From Ifrita kowaldi (taxonomy: Eukaryota > Chordata > Aves > Passeriformes > Cinclosomatidae), in NCBI GenBank assembly GCA_013398055.1, contig VZRS01006723.1, positions 141,581 through 205,580 of the forward strand: a stretch of DNA of 64,000 nt, written 5' to 3'. Below the pieces are notes generated by a model. The model was given only the letters and a program-made list of their open reading frames with translations, was not told the origin of the DNA and did not search any database. Position 1 is the first letter of the stretch; each line of letters starts with the position of its first letter. The position numbers were made by a program, and so were the translations under genes. Below, piece after piece: positions 25,133-39,226 of this stretch.

Positions 25133-28100
25133 CTTCCTTGCTCCTTTGTCATGATCTCTGCAGCTGTCCTGTGGAAGTAAAGATGACTGCCTTGTACTAA
25201 GATAGACACCAATCTCCCCTTCATCAGGATGGCAAGGGGAGTGACTGTCCATCATTGGGACTGATACTGACGCTCAAGGGAAATGCCAACTGTTTCAACA
25301 AAGTATAAAGAATTCACCCAGAGTGTTTGGTTTGTTATGCGCGTTCCAGGGTTGTAATCACTTCCTGCTCCTCACCTCCCAAGTAGACTGGTAGGAGATC
25401 AGAACTGGATTGGTGCTTTCCTGCTTTTCTTACAAATTATCAACATCCAAATCAAGGTAGGCTTTTTAATACCCTAATGCTCAGCTTCATTTTTGTAAAT
25501 CTGTTGAAGGCCTCCTTGCTTGCCCATGTGTAAACAGGTACAAGACTTTTATCCACAGTGGCTATGAAGGAGAAATTGAATATGTAGTTTGGCTAGATAC
25601 ATCTTTATTGAAATGTAGCGATGATCCAGGAGAAGTAAGAACTCGAGTTGAGTTTTAGAGTTATCTTTACATTTAGTTGAACATATCTGGCATTCAAAGA
25701 GAGAAACAAACCTGTCATAGCATTTACCAAACATTTTTCAGAAGGAAGAAAACTTGAAATCATTTGTATTTTTCTGTTTTGATGTGAACTGTCAACTACT
25801 TGCAAAAAAAGGTTTCAGTGTAGCTGTTAAAATGATGATTGTGTTTCAAGCTACTGTGTGTAGCATATTTATGAAGAGCTTTTGTGTTACAGTATCTCAT
25901 CTGTTATGTCCCTTATGTAATTTCTGATTGTGGTATCTGAGATGCATTGGATTGTTTGGGATTTTTTAAATCTCTTCTGGAGGAGAGGCAGGAATTTGGC
26001 TGGCTCATTCCCAGATGTTGTGTCTTGAACTCTCTGTTGGTCACTCACTGTTAGAAGGAACACACTGTTCTTTCACAAAGCATCATTCTGCATGTGGCCA
26101 GCATTTGAGACTGGTTTGAGAAGTGGGGACAAAGAAGTACAGAAGTACAAGTTGTCTTTGCCCTAAGAGGAGCTATCTTCCTAACAGTGAGGCATTGCAT
26201 GAAGTTCCCTCCCTCGCTTGTTTTGGATGAGTAGCTAACAGAAGCTTGGAAGGGCTGCTGGTAGGATCCAAGCTATGAGTGAGGGAGATGGACCAAGAAA
26301 CTCCTGTTTTGGCTGATGACTTGATCTGTCTCTCTCAAGAAGCACAGCTTGCTTCAGTTCCAGAATCAAAGGACAGGGGACCAGAGGTGCAACACTTGCA
26401 TGCTCTGCGGACTAGAATTGGAAAGACTTGGGATGTGCATGAGAATCCTTCACTGAAAAAAACATGCTTATGCTTGAGTGCATTATTCTTGTGATTGTCT
26501 TTTTTCAGGAGTGCTAAACAGGCCTACGTGCTTTAATATATCAATATTAAAACTAAAGGTGCCTCAAGGGTAAGACTCTTCTATTTTTCAGCCACCCATC
26601 AGTTCTTTGGTGAGCAGGTAGACAGAACTGCAGTCACTGGGGGCTGCTCAAGAATATGGGAAGGTGTCAGTGTTTTGCAGGTGATTGCAGGAGAAACAAG
26701 GAGATGCGAATGGGCATACTGTGAACATAAAATAATCTGAAGTACATACACGTGTATAGAACTGGTGAGGTAGAACTCCAGTGTATTTTAACAATGCTAG
26801 CACATAATTTTGTAGTTCTTCTGATTAATAGTAGGCTTTCTCAGTCAGGTCCCTAAGTGTACTGGCTACAAGGAGTGCATAGTCTCATTAAGTGAAGTCA
26901 ACCCTTGGGATATTGCCATATCTGGACTTTTTTGAACTCTGTATTTGAACAGTTGTGACTTGTTTCTGCTTATCTTTTACTGTTGGAGCAGTGCATGCTG
27001 CAGTGTTCAGATTTGTGTTAATAATCTCAACCATCATGTAAATTTGTGTATGAGAGACAAATTACAGTAATTGTCCTTGACAAAACAAAAAACCAAAACC
27101 CTGAGAGTTTTGCCACCGGGCATTATTGAGTAATGATTAAATAAGTCTCTAGAGGGTGGAAATAAATGGGATGTGTAATTTTTCTGGCTTTAAAATGTGA
27201 CATGAAAATGTTTTGTTCTTAGTTGCTCCTTGTATTGTTCTTTCATAGCATCTGGAGTGTTGTCTTCTCTATTCTGGGAGTCAGTGTTAGTCATCTGGGC
27301 AGCTGCTCTTCCAGAGGCATCAAGCAGTAGGTGGATAATATCCAAATAGTGCAGAGCAGCAAATAACATCATATACTTACCATGCAAAATGGTGTTGGGG
27401 TCTGTTAAATTCATCCCTTGTTCCCATTTGATGTGTCTTTGGCTGCATGAAGAAGGGCTATTGTGAGCCTGTCAGCTGTCAGTTCTGTCTTGTACTCTTG
27501 ATCAACCTGATGTGTCTTCTAGTTGGCAAGGTTTTAGAGCAACTAGAATTGACTAAGAACAAGAGGGTAAGGCTGGTACGCTGACAGCTGGTGGCAGTTA
27601 AGTTTTCTTACTTCCTTTGACAGTAAGTTTTTATTTCACTGCTTGTTCAGCCACCTCAGCGTGGACTGTCACTCTTTGACAGCAAGTACTGCAAGTAAGG
27701 GTGATCTTGTCAGTCAAACCTACTCAACAGAAAACTTGTTCCATTTACTTGGTGTTTGATTTCTATTTTGTCTTCTATTCAAGATTGTTCTGGTCTTTGA
27801 GTACTTCATTATGCCATATAAATAGCTTTGTTTTTCGAGACTGTGTAGACTGAACATCTGAGAATCTGAGATAATTTGGCACGGCCATATTTCTTACTGA
27901 ATACTTTATTCCACTTCTTGGTCACCAGTAGTAATGTAATTGGGATATTAGTAAAAAGTACGAATGCCAGGCAGCAGGATATTCTTGTCAGAGGGAAGCT
28001 GCTTCTTCAGCTGTGAATATATAAAATAATGATCAGTCAAGCATTGCATAGAAGCTTTGCAATTAAAAAAATAGCACAGATGTTAGCTGTGCTGTTGGAC

Positions 28101-28263
28101 AGACCATCCAGACTGTCATCTGTTCGCTTTCCTGAAGTACTGTTGTATCTATATGCATTTAGTCTATTGTGATGGCATATATGGCCTTTTAACTTCTTTT
28201 CCCTTCTGAAAGATCACTATATTAACTCTGAAGTAAGTAGGAATAATTTAGAACTCTCCTGTC

Positions 28264-28285
28264 TTTTTTTTTTTTTNTTTTTTTT
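28264..28285 (+). repeat. Poly-T tract containing an N
   Basis: This is a run of T on both sides of an ambiguous base at 28277. The tract length is therefore not reliable. Confidence 0.9.
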
Positions 28286-31200
28286 ACTGCTTTCCCCTTC
28301 ATCTTTCCCAAGCCAAGCAGTTTGGTTCTTCATGGCCTCAGACTCTGAAATACAGTAAGCTATTAGAGTCGCCTTCAGACTGCCAGAGAAGCAGACAATT
28401 ACTGCGAGGAGATGGGATTTTTTGATACAAGATAGCGATCACAAGACTGGTGACCTTTGAGTTTTTCAGTTGCTTTATGAAGACTGAATGGTAGAATAGT
28501 CTATCTTCTAGTCCTTGTCCTTCATGTCCATTACTGGAAAAGCAGATGTTTAGGTGGAAATGGAACAGAGGTAATTTCGTGGCTCGTATGGAGCTTGTAT
28601 TGTTTGAAATTTTTTCAGTCTTATTACTGGTAATCAAGGATGGAGACGTGTTTGCAACAGGGGGGCGTTTCAGAGGAGTAGACGTGCAGCTGTGAAAATA
28701 TCTGTGAGATGTGTGAAACTTTGCACCAAAGTAATTACACTTTTAATTTCAGGGAAAGAATAATGCCTTGCTTGTTGTTACCATACCTTCTAATGCATAC
28801 TAATTCTTTCCTCCTTGTGATTTAAGTCTTGTCTTAGTACTTGGGCTGTATTTCAAGTGTTTCCTACCAGAACACGTCTGCAATAGCATGAGATGTGATA
28901 GCAGTACCATTCTGTGCATGTTTTGCTCAACAGTCTCCTTCTTCTGTGTCATATTATTTAGACAGGATTGGTTCAAGTACCACATATAAATGTCTATTTC
29001 TGTTTGAGAAAAGAGGTGGGAAATTGAATTAAGTGTTTGGTGCCAGTTGGTGTTTAAAGATACAGTTAAAAAGTACATATTCAGACCACCTGAACAGGCA
29101 TCAGTCCAGACGTGATAGATACAGGTGCTGCAGAAATAACTGCATTTGCATGGCCCTACTCCATTTTAAAAGATGGTGAGTCCATGAGTCCTAGTCAGTC
29201 TGTCAGCATTACGTACATTACCTTTGAGTCCAGTCCTTGTGGAGAATAAATCACTTCACCTCTTACGTGGCTGGGGAGGACGATGCCTTGTGCCTTAGTG
29301 GGTTGCACTGAAGAGAACACACGCAGACCAGTGTTGGCCTGAAGCTGCTGTGTTGATACTTTTCTTTCTGTCCTTTTAATCATGGGCCAGACCTGCAAAA
29401 AACATGTTCCCAAATCACAGGGGTTGTCCTCTGAGCAGCCACAGTGCTTTCCTCACACGCAATCTGAACTGTAAGTAGAACACAATATGTTTTTTAGTAA
29501 TCTTCAGGTGAAGGCCCCTGTAACTTCAGGTTGTCTGAAGTCAGACTGTATCCAAAAGAGTGTAGAGTGGAATACACCTCTCAAGGCTTTGCAGCTGTGC
29601 AAGCTTTGTTGCTTTGGGATTTACTTGTATTTTATCCAGGAAAAATGTGACAGAAATGTAGCTCACTAGAACAGGATCCTGAAACATCCAAACTGACAAA
29701 AATCATTAGTCCTTACACTCTGAAAAGCATGGGGATTATTTCAAAGAACTTAAAAGCAAATGTCACTTTTCATCTTCAGAACAGATGCTTCTACTCTGTT
29801 GGAAATGCAAGGCAGGAAGCTTGGATTTCTCTTGCTGTTTGAGAAGTAGAAAAATACAAGCTACATTAATTAGTCCTATTAGTAGTGTTGATGTCAGAGT
29901 TACAAACTTGAATCGTTCAATTGTCTGCCAAATACGGACTTGTAAGCACAGGCTCACTACCACAGTATTGATTTAGGCACCTAAAGGTATTGTTTAAATG
30001 GTTTATCGGAACATCCTCTGGGGCTTCACCTGCAACTATTTACTGGTTAAGATGCAGCAGCCCTCCTAAAGCATTTTAGAAACTGTGCTGTCTACAGTTC
30101 CTGAACACTGAAAGAAATCTTAACTCTGTCTAGTCAGCTACAGCCCAACCCAGATGAACTGCTTGTCCTCTTAAATTTAAACTGATTAAATTTTTAGTTA
30201 GGTGATAACTGCCTTCAGCTTTTTTAGGATTAAGTTTCTTGTAGTAACAGGGAGACAAAGTTTGGTAGTATCTCTTTGAACAACATTTTTATTTAAAACC
30301 TTCTAATACAAAGGCAAGGGCGAGTTGGACAGAGCAGCATAAAATTCAAATGTGGTGCTGAGTTGAGTTGTTCAGACTCAGAGCTGCATCTTTTGATACT
30401 GCTGCTTCAGTGTTCAGCATTGGGCCAGATTTGCAATGTATATTTAAGTTGTTCGTCGTGTTTCTTGAAATTACAACCATTGCTGAAATGTTTGAAGTTT
30501 CTTACGATGTTATTATTTTGTTGATTTTTGGAAGGAAAAAAATGTGCATTAGATGTCTTAGTTCTTTTGTTTCTAAATGCTTCGGATATAAGAACCTAAG
30601 AAGAGTTATAAACATTGGTGTGGCATGCGAATCTCATCTTGAAAGATGCAGGATGTTCATGGCATGGTTTCACTCTTCCCTTGCCAGGAGGGATTTTTCA
30701 TTGAGGGACTTCCTAACTCAGAGGTTACTGCATTGTAAAAAAAGTGCTATGTTTCCCTGTGATATCTCTCAACTTGTCGAGCAGTTATTTGAATCCATGT
30801 AACCCTCTGCAGCCAGTGTCCCACTTGAAGATTTTTATGTGGCACTGGTGATTGTATTTGATGTCCTTTAGTTTTCATCTGTGAAGACAGCTGATCTGTC
30901 ATTCCTTGTCTCTGTGCTGTTTAGCAGGCAAAGGTCAAGCTGATGATCAAAGAAACACCAAATCTGAGCTCTTTGAGATGCTCTTCATCCTGATATTCTT
31001 TGGTGTTAACTGAGTTTCTATTTGCACTTCTTGAAAAATATGCACCTTGCAGTAAAAGGGGAAAGAAGGGGAAATCCTACTTTTTATGTAAGTTACTGAT
31101 CCAATAGAGCTGTGTTTTTCTTGTCTTAGACTGTATAATTATAAGAAACTGGGGGGGAAATAAAAGAATAATCTTCCAGTCTTGGTAGCCTGATAGCCAT

Positions 31201-33000
31201 CTTTTTCCTGCAGTATTTTCTAATACTTATTTCAAAACTTTGTTATGCAGAAATTTTAGCCGTTGTATCCATAAATGATGTGTGAACAGATTTCCATTAA
31301 TTTGCCCATTATTCAAAATTGTTCGTCTGTTTCAGCCTATCAGTTGCTCTACCTGCTGTTTGCAGCTTGTTATTTGCACTGTGCATTTGGTCACCAATTG
31401 CACAGAATGTTCTTGTTCTTGGGTAGAAAATCTTCCAAGCTCACAAAGCCTTTTTGAAGGAGCTGTGCAAATACTGCATGCATATTTGGAGTGGCTTCTC
31501 ATATGTGTGATAATAGAATGTAAATAAAAGGAATGGTGGATGCTGCTGAAATGATTACAAAAATTGTGTTTGTGTGAGTGTTCTGGAATATTTTGCAATG
31601 GGTTAGCGTGACTGCAGCTTCTGATGGATACTTTTTAAAATAGGCAATGTAAAGACAGTGTCTTCAAGTTGTGGGTATTATGGGCTTTAGCTGGATGCTG
31701 GTTTTGCAGCAAGACTTCCGGAGATAGGTAGTTAATTTTGCTGACCTTTAAACTGTTGTTCTTAGTTTTCTAACAGCTGGCAGTGAAGGGGAGATGTGGC
31801 ATCTCTGAGCTGTCCTTCTGGGATTTTGCACATGTATGTAACAGTTAGACTTGGCTCACGTTTTCAAAATTTCCTGCTACAAATAGTTGTGGGGGTTTTT
31901 TTAAGTGAAATTTTAAGCTTATGAACAAATTATTTCTGGGATAAATTTGGGGAGTTTTATGCTTGAGATTCAGTTTTTAGGTTTTTGTGTTCCTGTCCTG
32001 CTGCCAGTAATCAGAATTTCTTCCACTTCATTACCACTTCTAAATCAGTGACTAGTATGCTGTCTTTTCTATCACAGATCTTTTAAGGAAGGTATTTTTA
32101 AAAAATCCTTTTAGTAACTGATGAGACACCTTCCTTCAAACTGAAACACTGTCATTTATTGTTATTCTTCCTTTACAGCTTAAATTCAAAAGGCCTTGTT
32201 TATATTCAGATCAACTTGAATTACTTTTTAAATTAAGATTTTTGAGGTACAGCAGCAACTGCCTGGGTAAAATCTAACTAGATTAATGTAACTGTGCACC
32301 CTTAATCCACTAGTTTTATGATTCTGTGCAAAAGAAGTAATCTTGTTGGGCAAGATTTGCTCTGGTGTTCTATTGCTTGTGCTTCTGTTTCCATCCAGGA
32401 GCAGGATTTTCAGCTGTGTGTAGTTGTTGGCCATTGCAGTCAGTGGGAGAGTAACTGATTTTTCTCTGTAAGAGCAACTTGAGTGCCTCTGGTGCAGTTC
32501 TCAAATCCCCACCCATACTGCTGACTTTTTGTTCATGAGGTACCAGTGGTTGTCACTTGACTTTCATCAATGCTCATTTTGGACCACCTAAAGATCTGGT
32601 CAAGTATTTGATAGAAGATTTGGTCAGAAGGTAACCAGACTCTCAAAAGTCTAAGGTATTTCACTTCTAGGGGTTTGGGACTTTTTCACTTTGTGTAGGC
32701 TTGTACTCGTTATTACTCCTTTCGCTGAAGCAACTGGAGGGAAGGTTTCCTTCAAATGGGATGCTCTTACTCTGTCTCTAAGGCTGTGAAAGAGAAGCAT
32801 GAGAAAGTGGAATAACACATTTTAGCTTTTTAATGATGCAGTTCTCTCCCATCAGCCTCTGCTCTCTGTGCAATGGGGGCCTGTTTTTCGCAGTGGAGAA
32901 GCAATTCAGTGAAGATTTATTTGCGGATAACTCTGCAATTCCAACTATTTCCCTGTAAAAAAACCTTAAATTGCTGGTTGTCCAGTTAAAAAGCACCAAC

Positions 33001-33139
33001 TAATTACTGTTTCCCTCTCAGCAGCAATAAAATAGATGATACCATTTTAGCATTAAAAATTAAGTCACTGTCCAAGGCAATTGTTGAGTGACCCATAATT
33101 AGGATTCTAACTCCAGGGTGTCTAATCTGAGATTAATTA
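33001..33139. promoter_or_regulatory. Candidate homeodomain motif cluster
   Basis: Three copies of the core homeodomain site TAATTA (33001-33006, 33096-33101, 33134-33139) occur within 139 bp, non-coding, in intron 4. The region is AT-rich, which raises the chance expectation. A regulatory role is inference from motif clustering only. Confidence 0.25.
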
Positions 33140-36100
33140 GAAGTGTCCTGAAATACGTATTCCTAAAGTGCTTCCAGTTGGGCTCCTCAGTGTTACTAAC
33201 TCTGAACCACTCTTAAATGAACACAGCCTTGGCCAAAATGTCCAACAACAAAAATTCCTCGAGGTGGTGATTAAAACCCCACACTCCACCCAAATGCGTG
33301 CCATAAATAAGTGACATACTCCTACCATGACAAAATTAGTTGAGGAGAAAAAAGACTCATGGTAAAACTCGTAAATGTCATCTTTGTTAGCATGGGACAT
33401 GTAGGAGCCTTTTGTAAAAAGGAGATTCAGTGCTCTGTGAATAGATGAGTACAGTATGTAAAGGCTCGTGACTGACATAGTAAATCTCAGTGTCTTGCAT
33501 TATGCAATGTGATGTTGGGGAATGCTGTTTCTCACTGCTTCATTTGTAAGACGTGCTGTTCTGCCAGCTGCAGTGCAGCACTGAAATTAGGGCTCCTTTG
33601 GGGAAAAGGAAATGAAATAAGGTCACTGGTTTCATTTGTTGGGGCCTCTGAGAAAGATGGGATTTTGCTGTGTTCCAAACAGATGTGGTACAGAGTTGTC
33701 GGGGGTCCGGGGACTCCAAGCGCATAACAGCGCGAGCACAAATGAGGGCAGGTCAGAGCGAAACCCTATTCACTGTAGCCCTAGTGGGAGAACACTGAGA
33801 TGGCATCTCCCCCTCTCTGGTGTTACCCTAGCTCAAAAGTGGGGAGTCGGAAACCATCATGGACTGTTAGCTTTCACTTAAAAATAATGGTTTTTTAGAT
33901 AAAATAAACTTCTTAGCCAGACCCTTCAATTTTAAATACTAACGGTTTCACCACCACAGAGTGACTGAGAGAAAGCAATGAGCATATGAAATTGAGATTT
34001 TTCTAAAGGCTGTAGCTGTAGCCACTAGGACAAAAGAAATGATAGCTAGTTTGGAAGCTGAGAAAATGTGCTTTTCACTATGTTGTCTTAATATTTTCCT
34101 TTACAATTGCTTAGAGTTCAGCATCTTTTATGTTTCAATTAAATTATTCCCCATTAAAATAAAATCTGATATGTAATTCTGCAAGTTTTATTAGGGTTCT
34201 TAGTAATTTTTTTGGAATGACCTGAGAAACTGTTAAGGATTCTGACTCAAAAAGAATCAAGACAAACTGAGATTTCAAATGGAGGTAGCAGGGAAATAAA
34301 AAATGGCCACAATATGTGTTAAAAATCTCTTCTGTGAACATCTTAGTGATGAGTTACGACTCCTTCTGGAAACTGTAAGAGAAATCACTGCACCACTAGA
34401 ACCTGGGACTGCATGTTCTGCTAGCATAACCCTACTGTGAACAACCTGACCTCAGCATCAGCTACCTGGGGAAGCCTGGCCCAAGAGTTTTGCTTTTTTG
34501 TGGCATGGCCCCCAAATGTCCCGAGGAGGAACATGCAAATCACAGGTGATATGCTTAGCTCCACCTTGAGGACTTAACTCCACATTTTCCTGCAGGAACA
34601 GAAAATAAACCCACGTAGTCCTTTGAGCAGAAGAGAAGCCACTGATGTTGCATGCTCTTCACCTTAATTTTTCTTCTTCTAAGGGCAGTGAGCAAAGGTG
34701 CCTGGGATTACAGAAAGAACAACAGGTTGTGTAGTTCCTGCAAGCATTTGGTGGGCTATTTTTCTCTGTCTGAAAGCATGGGAGCTGAATGAATATCAGA
34801 GTTTATAAATCATACTAAGTAATGAGGGATTGTGGCTAAAACAGAGATACACAACTTGTGGCTAAGGTAGTGATGGGAGCTGCGTGACTTGGAAGACAAC
34901 CTGTGTTTTTCCAAAGAACAGCATGTGAAAATACTACAAAAACAGTAGTTCAACAAGCAAAAAAAATAAAAGCAGTGTCAGCATATAAAGTGATCAGCAA
35001 AGATCTGGCAGGGTATCCAAAGTGGAGAACGTGGCCAAAAAACAATTTAAGGCTTCCTTTTTCTTCAGGAACAATAGGAGTTTTGGCCAAAAAAAAACCC
35101 CAAAAAAAGGCCTGTTCATCCTGAACCACAGTATTTGGGTGATGCACAAAGTTTCATATGGCTTCCACTGAAAACCCATTTAAATGAGGAAAAATTCTTT
35201 CTGTACTTAAGATTCATGTCCCTTTTCCCTGCTGAGGATTGGGAGGGAGCTGTGTATGTGTGAAGCACATGCCAGGAGGGTTTTCTTCACAGAAGAAGGA
35301 CTTCAAAGGACAATTTTTTTGTAGGGTGAAACTGGGGAAGATAGAGTATGTGAAGGCTTTGTCAAAGCATCTTTAGTTGAGTTGGAGTGTGGTTATGAAG
35401 CTGGTGAATTTTGGACATGTAATCATTAACAATTAGATGTTCCGTCCTTGGAAACAAGCAGAGGCACTGACAATAATGCAGGATAACTTGCCTGATGGCA
35501 GACAAGCACGTAGTCAAGAGAAGCTCCACAAAAATATGGGAAGTGACATTTGCAGCTGGTGACCCCATAGTGAACTCTGTGCATCCTCACAGATGTCAAA
35601 AGAAAATCAGAAAGTAATATATTGTGTTGTATGGTGAAAAAGCAAGTAATTTCCATGAATTGTTGTTCTGGTAGAAATGGGGACAGTGATATTCAGTTCA
35701 GGATTAGTGCAGGAAGCAGGGAAGAAAATTCAAGGTTGGATGGATCAAGTGAAGCTTTTTCCAGGTTCTCTCAGTACCAGTTGTAAATGAAATGGCTGAT
35801 AGTGAACTCAAGCTGCTTCTGTAACAAAAAAGATCACTGAAACAACTTCCATGAAAGTAAGATAACTTAAGGCCACGTTGCTAAGCAGAATTAATTTTTA
35901 ACTTCAGAGCTTAAAATGCCTGGGATGCACTTTGAGCTACTTTGAAATTTAGATCCATGGATGGAGGCTGCTGGAGAAGTAGGAGGAGCAGTTCTGGTCT
36001 ATCATAAAGTGGCTGCAGCTTTGCATTTAATCACTGAAGATCTAGTAAGTCTGTTTCCCTACCTGCAGAGCTTGTAGAATGTTTCTGCTTTATCTGTGTC

Positions 36101-39100
36101 AAATATAAGAACTTGGCACGCTGTCGTAAGCAAGGGGAAGACTTCTGCAGAGGTGAACATCAGCACAGTGTTTAGTAAACCATTCAGAAGGCTAAAATTC
36201 ATGGTTGTGGCTGAGAAGCTTACAGATCTTGAGCATCACACTTCCCAAAAGTCATTCCTGTGCAAGACAAGTTAGCCCTGGGACTTTGTGCTGAGTGATC
36301 TATTGGCCAGAAGGGGATTAATAACTGGGGTTCATAGGTAATGTAATGGTAACATTAGGAAAAAGGGAAAAATTAAGAACTGAACCATTACCTGGAGGTG
36401 GTGGGAAGAGGGATTGAATGTAAGAAGGTGTCTGAAGTTGTCTTACTAGCTTTGGGGTTTTGCATTTATTTATTTATGGGTTTTGAGTAGTTGAGAGATC
36501 CCTTTCCTCAGTTCATTTATGTATTTCCTGTCAGAATCTCTAGAGAAACAGAGCGGTCAAAACCAAGGATTAATAGTTGCATTAAAGCTACAGTGAGACT
36601 CTTCCTTTCCTTATGCCATGGTAGTTGGATTAGTAATGATAGCTTTTGCTAGCTCATTCCTTTTTTCATATTGATTTAACCCAGTAAGATCTTAGAAGAA
36701 TATTTCCTGTGCTATTTAAGCATTTTGTTTACATGTGTTCTTTTCTTTGTTTTTATGCCAAATTCTTAGATGCCAAATAGCATAAATAGAATTGTTTTCT
36801 ATATTTAAGTACATAATTGTTTTAAAGAAAGAAAGGAAATATAAATCTGTAAACTTGTGTCAGGATAAATTTCTTCTAAAAAAATATTATTTTGCAATTG
36901 ATAGGCAAAGAAGCTACTTTTCCTCTTTGTGCAGTGTTGCTGGGAAGTGGCTGTGTAGGATCCCTAATTACTCCCACTTCGCAGGCAGCAAGACACTTGG
37001 CTTGACTTTTTCAATCAGGAAAATTACTTCAAAGAGATAGGACCATACGTTTTTGCTTGTGGCAGGGACTCATTCTTGGTTTTTCTTGCAGTTTTTCTGT
37101 AGCTACTTGCTCGTGATTTGTAGACTCTTAAAAACCACTTCCTCTGCTCCTCCTCACTGTCCACCACATATCCTGTCCCTCCTAGGACCAAGGCTGTGAT
37201 TTCCCCGTGGTTCACCACAGGGTAATTGAAGGATTGGGCATGTGGAGAAAGATGCTGCCACTGGCATTTTCTTCAGCTGCTGTATGACTGCTCCCTGAAA
37301 TTACACTTTCTAATATCACTGCTGTGTCCTAACTGCTTTCACCCGCACTAACACACAAGTTAAGAGTTCTGGTAATGCTAGAAAAGTTCATATGGTGCAG
37401 ATAACTTGTGTTAAAGCTAACAGCATCATATTTTGCTTTTTATTATAGTTTCTAAGCATCCAAGACAGTTAAGCCTACAACACAAATGACAGCTCTGGTC
37501 TTTAAAAACTTTCGAACACATGGCTCAGTCCAAAACTGACTTAAGTTTTTGGCAGCAGTGGCACTGACTTTGGATCTGAGCCTTTTTCTCAATGCTAAGC
37601 ATGTTAGCTCTTTATGGTTTTGATCAGGTAAAATATAAACTTGAAAAAGTGACAATATAAGAGGGTTTGTTTTCTTCTTGGAATGCTGTTGCAGTTTGGA
37701 AGCTGACTAATTAGTTCAAAGATGCCTTCTAGACGTGTCCTGGTGACCACTGTTAATGGCAGTTGCTGAATGCTGCCCAGGTGGTTATTGGATCTGATTT
37801 GTCGTAGCTTAAAAAGATGGATTCCTGCACCTGTGGATGTCTGTCTGCTTCCCCCTAACAGCTCTACTGGTAGTAGTGGCTGGAGATCAACCAAGCAGAT
37901 CATCTCGTGATTTCTCCTCTTTCTTCTTATTCTTAAAACTAATGTCTAAAAACTAAGCATAATTTAAATTGTTAATTTAGATGACCTGCACTGGCAGATA
38001 CACAATTAAAAATCTGGCCTGGTTTTCTGGAATGACTGACTAAAGAGGATATTCTTTGAGAAATAGGTTTCTAAAATGTGTCTTGTTTTGAATATTCAAC
38101 CACCCGCTGATAATTCATCCGAAAGAATTCCCTACAGGCAATTTACAATTTCTTGTCCCAACTGGCAGAGTTACTTGCAGTGGATAAACTATAATGATAT
38201 ACATGTCCAATGCACAGTTTTACTTTACTGTGCAGTTAAATTATATTGCTAAATATAATATACTCTATAAGGTTTCAGAGTTTCTATTTCCACTATTTTA
38301 CACATTTTGCCTGTGTTTTCTTAATCTAGTGTAATATAATAATGAACTTCTGGGTTGAGTGCTGTAAGTTTTGTTTGACATATCAAATAAATGTTTTCAT
38401 TTTAGTGCTGCTCTACTACCAATTTCTGTATTTCCTACTGTGAAGAAATATGTCTTGGTCCACATGGCTCTCAGGAAACCTCTGTGCACAAAACTGTATT
38501 AGAAATGACAAGAACAAGAAGTTGTGACTTGGAAAATAGACTGAGGCTTGCTGCTTGTGCAGCAGGAAAGCACAAAACTCATTAAGTAGTTAATGAGCTT
38601 GGTGGTTTTAAATGTGGGGGAGAAATGACTTTGTTTTATTGAGACTGGAAGGAGAGAGGGAGGTGACTTTGTAAGAAATATTCAAATGTTCTGAAATCCT
38701 GGTTTTCCCCTCTCTCTTGGCGGGGGCAAAGCTGTAGCAGTAAGAAAATTACTAACTTTGCTATTTCATACTGGAAAATATAGATAGGAAAATACATGAA
38801 ACTTTGAACAATGCCTCGCACACATCACAGTGCCAGAAAGACCAGGACGTGACTGTGTAAAGGACCAAGTGTGTGCTTGGGTTCATTCTTCTGTGTGGGT
38901 ACCTGAACTCAAGCGTGTGTGTGCGAAAGTCCTCAGTGGGATTTGGATGCCGGGGTGCTGTGGTTCAGTTAAGTTGGGCTGGTGGGTACTGTCAGTTTAA
39001 TCTTTCTCGTGGAAGCCCCGGTGCTTGGGCTGAGTGAGGGTTGTGGGGATCAGGGCAGCATCGTGTTCCTTCAATCTCCTTGCGCCAGCTACCTTGGGTT

Positions 39101-39176
39101 GAGCATATTTCCTCCTTAACACCCATGCCATTAAAATAGCTCCTAACCTGAGGGCAAGTACTCTGTTTTCTGGCTG

Positions 39177-39226
39177 TGATAGATGCTGTTGGTGGTACAG
39201 GTCTCACATGAGTCAGGCATGAGTCA
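39177..39226. promoter_or_regulatory. Candidate enhancer core: GATA plus tandem AP-1/NF-E2 motifs
   Basis: Two perfect TGAGTCA sites (39209-39215 and 39220-39226) are offset by 11 bp, about one helical turn. A GATA-factor motif TGATAG lies at 39177-39182. The surrounding 400 bp has more CpG than the neighbouring intron. Tandem TGAGTCA sites about one turn apart are known from the beta-globin HS2 enhancer, and SNCA is strongly expressed in erythroid cells under GATA control in mammals. That this site acts on SNCA is inference. Confidence 0.4.

Noticed and set aside
30368..30802. 144-codon open frame, + strand
   Set aside because: No known domain; an internal hydrophobic stretch alone is not evidence for a gene.
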